Of a stretch of 64,000 nt of DNA, positions 57,852 to 64,000 are shown piece by piece. Location of the stretch: assembly GCA_032433595.1 (NCBI GenBank), contig JASWJB010000169.1, forward strand, positions 1 through 64,000, written 5' to 3'. The stretch is from Conoideocrella luteorostrata (lineage: Eukaryota; Ascomycota; Sordariomycetes; Hypocreales; Clavicipitaceae). Under the pieces are notes generated by a model that was not told where the DNA came from, searched no databases, and saw only the letters and a program-made list of their open reading frames with translations. The position numbers and the translations under genes were made by a program. Numbering within the stretch: the stretch's first letter is position 1; each line of letters starts with the position of its first letter.

Positions 57852-59132
57852 TTAAAACAATTGCGCAAAACCAGCTACGGCAGCAAAGCCAAGCATGGCA
57901 GAGTTGACACCCAGGCTCATAGCACCAGAGTCGCCTGTGCTGTTCTTGCCACCAGAAGTACCACCTTCACCACCGGAGACGGCCTTGGCGTTGTTGGACG
58001 TGCACTTTTCAATGCCACGAATAAGACCCTTGGTCTTGAGATCCTTGAAGAAACCACAAAATTCGGAGATATCAGTGGTTGATGTAACCGTCACAGAGCC
58101 TTGAATGTCATCAAGCTTGGGGATCTCAACGCTGTCATAGAGTTAGTATGTGTATTTATCGACTTGCACACAGCGGACAGAACTCACGTATTGAAAATAC
58201 CAGCAAGGAGAACACTGCCAATGCTCTTCAACTCAGGGAACTTGTTGATTTTCATGATTCCAGTGTTGTTGACGGTCAGATCACCACCAATAGTCTTGAG
58301 AGCAGTGAAGGAAATGTTAGTTAGCTTCTTGTTGTTGGCGAGGGTCAGAGAATTCTTGACCGAGGACAAGTTGTTGGCAGAGACGGATTGAAGGTCGGGG
58401 CTGTCCTGGAAACTGACACGGCCAGCAGATTCGAGGATAGGAGCGTCAAAGCTTTGGATGGATCGGAAGTCGAGCACACCAGCACTTTCCAGGTTGGCCA
58501 ATTTAACCTGCATGCTACCCGCATTGTCGACAACCGACATGGTGTATTTGACCTCCTCGATTTTGGAGCTAAATGAGTTCAGTCGGCGATTGTTGGCAAT
58601 GGTGATGTTGTCGGCCTTGGCAACATTGAGGTTGCTGAGGTCGCTAATGAAGGTGTCCAGAATGCTGATAGAGGTTGCCTTGGTGACACCAGAAGTGCCG
58701 AGTGTTAGACCACTGAGCTGGTTGAGTTTGGTCAACTCCAGTTTGTTGACGGACTTCAGTGACAGCATGTTAAAGCTGTTGAGAAGCTCAAGACCCTGCA
58801 GACGAAGAGTACCGCCGATCTCAGTAATAGAGGAAGAGGTGATGCTAATGAGCTGCGTAGCATTATTGATGATCAGATCTTTTGTAATCTTCTTGGGGCC
58901 CTCAATGCTGAGAGTGCCACCGACGGTTGGGTCGACATTTATGTTGGCATCGACGACATCGCATTTAATGATTGGTGTGGGCTGGGTAACGGTGATGTCG
59001 TCAGAACACGTGGATTGAGCTAGTTCAACTTGTCAGAAATGAATAAAATGGCGAGCGTCTTAGGATTAATAGCTTACCTGAAGCTAAGCCAGCGACGGCC
59101 AGAACAGCCGAGAACAAGCCGACGGTATGCAT
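57852..59132 (-). CDS. Ecm33/Sps2-like GPI-anchored cell-wall protein
   Basis: Exons 59132-59078, 59019-58188 and 58131-57852 (introns 58 and 56 bp) encode 388 residues. MHTVGLFSAVLAVAGLAS is the signal peptide. The body holds leucine-rich-like beta-helix repeats (receptor L-domain type): GTLSIEGPKKITKDLIINNA, LRLQGLELLNSF, NKLELTKLNQLSGLTL, ANNRRLNSFSSKI, GDLTVNNTGIMKI and IPKLDDIQGSVTVTST. It ends with a Gly/Ser-rich linker (GGEGGTSGGKNSTGDSG) and a hydrophobic tail MLGFAAVAGFAQLF, the usual GPI signal. Ecm33-family proteins are abundant at the fungal plasma membrane and wall and support wall integrity; that is known for the family, not shown here. Several Asn sequons (NNAT, NNTG, NKKL nearby NIS) allow glycosylation. 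Confidence 0.93.
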
Positions 59133-62100
59133 TGTTTATCTAATATGCCAATCGCGTTAGTCGAAGTGCTCTTCAAGCTCAAGCACCCTGCCGTCTTCGT
59201 CGAGATGTAATGATTGTGCAACGTGAAGTCTGGTAATGAATGTCTGCTGTGACGGGCGTGCTGACTTTGCTTGATTTGTGAATGGGATAAAAAGCTATCG
59301 GCTGCGGTCCAAAAATGGCTTGTACAGCAGGCAAAAAATGTTGTTGAAGCGGGATGCGTTTGGAGGCTGAGGACGCGAGGATTCTTTTGGTCCAGATACC
59401 CTCCTTACGGCGCAAGTCGCGACCCAGTCCAGCTCCAGCCAAGGCAAGTGTTGATGGCGGGTAGCGATTGGATTTGAAAGATGAGCCACGACTGTGGTGA
59501 AAGCAGTGGAAGGGAAGGAAAATTACTGCTGAGCAGGAAAGGAAGGAGTGATGGGAAGGGGAACTGAGCTGGTGCACAGGAGTAATGTAGCTAGATAGGC
59601 AATTGCCTTGGATGGTTCCCTGGATGTGGCTGCGAGGGCAACGCGGTGTTTGGTCCCGAAACAACAACTGAGACGTACCGTACAATCAATCCTGCTCTCC
59701 AATGGTTGGTTTTTGAGGTCGACGAATATGCTTTATTAATGCTGAACGGAGGACTCGATAAAAGAAAACGATCGGCTGGTGTTAGAAAAGGCAATGTTGG
59801 GCCTGGCGAACGAACGGCGGGAATCGAAGAAAGGCAAGAAGCGGTACGACAACGACGAGAATTAGAGACGACAACAGGACAGGAAGAAAAGAGAAGGGGG
59901 AAATCATTAACAGGAGGAAGAACATAGCACTCCTTTCTTCTTCTACTGGTTCTCAATCTGACGAGCGGACCAAGTGGGCCACGGCCATGCCTGGCAACCT
60001 GGACCGCAGACATGGAGCAAGATGGGGCAGAACAGGAGTGCCCAGACAGCACGATGCTTGGATATGCCAGGGGCCCCATCAGTGTCCCCATCACCATCTC
60101 CATGTCGAGCGGCACAGTCCAAACAATCCTGGCCGGGGTGTCTTGGTGCTCAGCAAAAGGGGTGTGGTGCGGCAGACACACCTCTCAACTCCTTTCCAAC
60201 TTGCAAGCTTGGTGTGCTTGGCCCTTTGTTTGCAAGAACAACAGGTGGAGTTGGAACTTGCCATCCATCCATCCATCCTAGTGCTAGTTTGTGCCGTCGA
60301 TTCACATTTTCACCATCAAAACACGCTACCAATACTTCCGCCACCCATGAGGGTGATACCGAAGCAACGACATTCCAGTGGCAGACTCACTTGTTGGATA
60401 CTGCCCAAATGATCCACCGGCCACCAGCGCCACCATCGGCCTAAACGGCAAGCTTGTCGCCGCTCCGTCAGCCACTGGATTGGCGCAGGGTGAGCTGGTA
60501 CAATGACAATATTACCCGTGAACACAGCTCGTTACATTTAATATATTTTTCATCTAGCTGGATGAAATCGCAGCGATACATGCATCCATCCCCTTGGGGT
60601 CCAATGGCTCTTTCGGCTATTCATCATGGTCGAGACACGCACTGTACGCAAGACTGCTTCTACACAGTCAACATAGCACAACAGGCTTTGTGTGCCACAG
60701 TGCTTGGACTGACCATTCCCTTCTCGACAGGCCATGAGCGCCACAAGCTTAGCCAACATACTCCCTGCCACCACTCCGTAACATCAGACGGTTTGAGGGC
60801 CCGGGAGCTTTTATGCCCGACAACTTCAACGTGTACGATTATAGTTCATCAACCCGTTTTACTATGCTTTATTCCGTATTCATATCAGGACGATTGCTTT
60901 CATGATCAAGTTTATGGCTCAAATGACAGGTATACATCAATGGCAAGCGAAATACATCATTTTTATGATTAATCAAAATGCCCACGATCTCGTTTAGACT
61001 AGCGAGCCTCTGTAAGGTCCGCTTTTTTATCCAGAGGGAGTGGATAATTTACCACGGACGGAGTATGATGGTGGTATACTCCGTAGCATGTACGGAGTTC
61101 GTGGAGGCGTGGGTAGCCAATCCTCCTAGAATTTTGTACCAGAAGCTTCTTGGCGTCGGGCAGCCCAATATGTGCCTCAGCATCACGTAGCCTTTGCCTT
61201 GGGCCATTGTCCAGCCAGTTGAAAGATGAATAGTCCAGCGCTACCCAGCGAGAAGAAAGTTGTTTGACTTGGTCAAGAGAACAAGGCACGTTATAATGTT
61301 TCCTCAATTGTAGGCTACTGTGACGGACAAAGAGTACCGTTCAACAGAGGGTTTCTGTGGCAAAAATCAACCCGTGAAACAGATATGGCTGACGACAGGA
61401 GGCAAAAACGCCAAGCTGGCTAACTGTCATAAGTACTAGTACGAATCGTTGGCACAATCTCGTCGTTTGACGAGCCCAAAATTCAAGCCTACGGCCAGCG
61501 CATACGAAACAGAACCGTGGGCTCAAGGTTAACAGCTAGTAATTAAAGTTTATCGCACTGGACCCAACTATTGTGCCTCTCGTATTGCCTACAGTACTTC
61601 GTATAACGCCTAGAGACCCTGGGTTCCCGTACTAACGCGCATGCAAAAGTTACCTTCCTTGACTTGTCTAGATCGCAAATACAGATGAGTCCGTCTAACT
61701 GTAAGAATAAGCCGAACACAGTCGTCCAAGTTGATGTTCGAGGTATTGTCGGAACCACCAAGACAGATCCAAGGCTACGTCGGCAATAGCCTTCTACCCG
61801 GCCCATGCGGACGATAGCGCAGACTCCTCTCCATTCACAACAGAGCATGTACTCCGCGCAGCTGAACTATTCCGCCATTGTATCGTACTGTGCAACTGCG
61901 TCAGGAATACGGAGTACATATACGGCACATCTTCACTCGAGCTCGAGTGTCTTATATTATTTTGACTTTCTATCACATCTTTATCATCCGGAGCTTTGCT
62001 TACTGCTAGCATTACTACGGCACCACGGCAAACGGGACCATACCCCGAACAGGTGTGAGTTCCCACCCTTGCTAAGATTACCTGCGCTGCACGGTAATCT

Positions 62101-63263
62101 CGCCAGCATTCCTTTCCGCCCATGGTGAGCAGCGAGACCGCAGATTGACCAGAATGATTGTCATTTCTCGTACGGAGTACAGCCTTGGACGCAGTATCAG
62201 CAGTAACGGCGGACAACATGGGTCAGGAACCGGTGCGATGACAATGGGAGGGAAGCTCGGGAGGGATGCCACTTGTGGGTTCGCTATACTCCAATACAGT
62301 GCAATACAGTGCAATACAGTGCCGTATAATATAACACAATACAATGCAATGCCATATGGAGTTCAATGCAGAACAATACGATAACCGTGACCATTACGTG
62401 GCCTAGGGTGCTCTCGGATTCTCTCAAAAGTGGGTCACTCCTCACCAATCTAAACAAGGTCGCTTGGTCGTGGCGCAGATGGATCTAGAAAATTAGACAC
62501 GGGACTTTCTCAGCGTGCATGCATGGTACGATGGAAGACGGCAGGTTTGTTGTCGGCTTGGGTTGTCCAGTAATTACTGTGTCGTCTTATTGCTCCGTAT
62601 ATACTAGTAACGTGGGACGGAACACTCCACCTGTGTCCAGATTCCGGTCGCTACAAGGTACTAGTAGTCGGCGAAATTGCCTTGCAGTTGCCCATCCATC
62701 ATTTAAGTGAAGTTCTGCTGGCCATGGCACGACGTGCTTGCCCCCTCCCCTCTCCCCCCTTGCCTCACATGTCATCGACTTTGCAGCCGTATCGCACGTG
62801 TTTTAATATCACTGCGACTGGTTCTGTCAAAAGTTGGTCTCGATCGACATTGATCAGCGGCTCAAAACAAGCCTATCGCAATCAATATCCACCACTGATG
62901 GCATTTTGGGCCACTAAGCAATTACCGCATGAAACAACAGCATTGCCGCTCTGATGCTAAGTTTTTTAGGCAGGCTGACCAAACTATAAGGTACGTCTTC
63001 TCCGTTTCAAGAAGGCGTTAATCCGAGTCTGAAACTGGTCTCTTCTTGCCCTGTCACGTCCATTTACCTCCATCAACGATTATAATAGTGGCCGAATATA
63101 ACGAGTAAGATTTATTTTATTTTATTTTTTATTTTTTCAAATTAATAGAGAGCGCAAGGGAACAGGTCAATTTGGCGATAGCAGAGAACCACTTTATAGC
63201 CAAGATGATTCCCGAATTCTTTTCCGCTCGAACCCACAAGTTAATCCAGCGATTGAGCTTATG
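59133..63263. other. 4.1-kb gene-free stretch
   Basis: The first part is the Ecm33-like promoter. I find no supported coding gene: open frames are shorter than 200 codons, overlap on both strands and lack motifs. Low-complexity elements are a CCAT tract (60261-60278), a 10-bp tandem repeat of CAATACAGTG (62291-62322) and a TTTTA-rich tract (63112-63138). TACGGAGTA-type motifs lie at about 61078, 61906 and 62171. An RNA gene or small gene cannot be excluded by eye. Confidence 0.5.
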
Positions 63264-64000
63264 CTACTCCAATGTGCTAACGTCAGTAAAGCTATCCTCA
63301 ACTCTCCACATCAACCACATGAACAAACTACGATACGGCGCAAACTTTTCCGATATCTCCAACATCTCTTTCTCCGACATGTACTTCCACTTTCCTCCTT
63401 TGGACTTCAACTTTGCCACATCCCTTCCCACAAAGGCGGCCATCCCTCTTTGAACACCCAAATCTCCCACAGAAAATACGTCCATTCGCTTCAGTCCAAA
63501 GCAGGCAAACATTTCGATAGACCATCTTCCCAGTCCCCGAACGGCAATCAACTTCTCCACAAGTTCTTCGTAGGGAACCTCATGTAATATCTTGCCACTC
63601 AGCTCACCGCTGGTAAACTTTTCCGCGAGACCTTTGATATATTCCGCTTTGCGTTGTGATAGTCCCGCTGTTCGAAGCTTCTCAATTGTGCAGGGAGCAA
63701 CTTCCGACGGATGGGGAAAACTAGGTCCATGATCTTGGTTATCGAACAAGGCAATGAACTTGGCCTTGATAGATTTAGCTGCTGCGCCAGAAACTTGCTG
63801 GGAAATTATGCCGCTTGCCAAACTCTCAAATGGGTCAATCTTCTCTGCGAGTCCCTCCGGCGAGAATACTTTGCAGTGGTTCTTCTCGACGAGGGGGCGC
63901 ATCCGTTCATCTACCTCGATTAGATGCGCACATGCCGTGCTGAGTAAGTTTTCAGTGGTAATATTTTTGCCCGGTGCTTTTGATGGTGACTCGGGTTCGA
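63264..64000 (-). CDS. DNA-3-methyladenine glycosylase II (Mag1-type), 5' end missing
   Basis: The frame is open from the right window edge to the stop at 63264 (245 codons), so the start and N-terminus lie outside. The sequence has the HhH-GPD fold: ACAHLIEVDERMRPLVE, DPFESLASGIISQQVSGAAA, TAGLSQRKAEYIKGLAEKF, the helix-hairpin-helix VRGLGRWSIEMFACFGLKR, then DVFSVGDLGVQRGM with the catalytic Asp. The C-terminus is PYRSLFMWLMWRVEDS. This matches AlkA/Mag1-type alkylpurine glycosylases, which remove 3-methyladenine and related bases in base excision repair; nuclear localisation is expected. The stop is placed normally, 23 codons after the MWRVEDS block. The missing N-terminus is likely basic and short. 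Frame and motifs leave little doubt; the exact start was not seen. Confidence 0.92.
   Translation of the reverse strand, partial: EPESPSKAPGKNITTENLLSTACAHLIEVDERMRPLVEKNHCKVFSPEGLAEKIDPFESLASGIISQQVSGAAAKSIKAKFIALFDNQDHGPSFPHPSEVAPCTIEKLRTAGLSQRKAEYIKGLAEKFTSGELSGKILHEVPYEELVEKLIAVRGLGRWSIEMFACFGLKRMDVFSVGDLGVQRGMAAFVGRDVAKLKSKGGKWKYMSEKEMLEISEKFAPYRSLFMWLMWRVEDSFTDVSTLE

Overview
The window is nuclear DNA of a filamentous ascomycete (Pezizomycotina; probably a sordariomycete, possibly Hypocreales, which is inference). The evidence is short GT-AG introns of about 54-106 bp, ordinary fungal housekeeping proteins (L22, Dbp5, an SPF45-type splicing factor, an Ecm33-type GPI protein, a mitochondrial carrier), a fungal rhodopsin-fold membrane protein and LTR-retrotransposon remnants. 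No rRNA, convincing tRNA or CRISPR array was seen. Gene models below were spliced by hand from the sequence, and the main ones close in frame.

Left part, 1-34 kb, looks accessory. It holds a broken GDP-mannose dehydratase gene, a purine nucleoside permease-type gene (2304-3624), a type I single-pass membrane protein (6961-7801), a Uds1-like coiled-coil protein (9060-10472), a bHLH regulator (11882-12784), a small bZIP regulator (14830-15554) and a complete three-exon nitric oxide synthase gene (17726-20979). Several LTR families lie around these genes, including a solo LTR nested inside another solo LTR, both with perfect 5-bp target duplications. From 24 to 32 kb there are mobile-element debris, a GH27-like relic, an intact rhodopsin-like membrane protein (27860-29150) and a decayed gene with a metal-site-like motif (29364-30840). 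A secreted FAD-linked oxidase (32019-33826) closes this part.

Right part, 34-64 kb, looks like core chromosome: mitochondrial carrier (34577-35714), ribosomal protein L22 (36143-36920), a giant acidic repeat protein of about 3506 residues (39735-50440), Dbp5 (53311-54955) divergent from the SPF45-like splicing factor (55481-57184), an Ecm33-like wall protein (57852-59132) and the 3' part of a DNA-3-methyladenine glycosylase gene running off the right edge.

The most notable items are the animal-type NOS with both oxygenase and reductase halves and an atypical linker, the nested LTRs, the giant tandem-repeat protein with two hydrophobic Gly/Ala segments, and a short motif (TACTCCGTA / TACGGAGTA) found about 20 times, only between genes.
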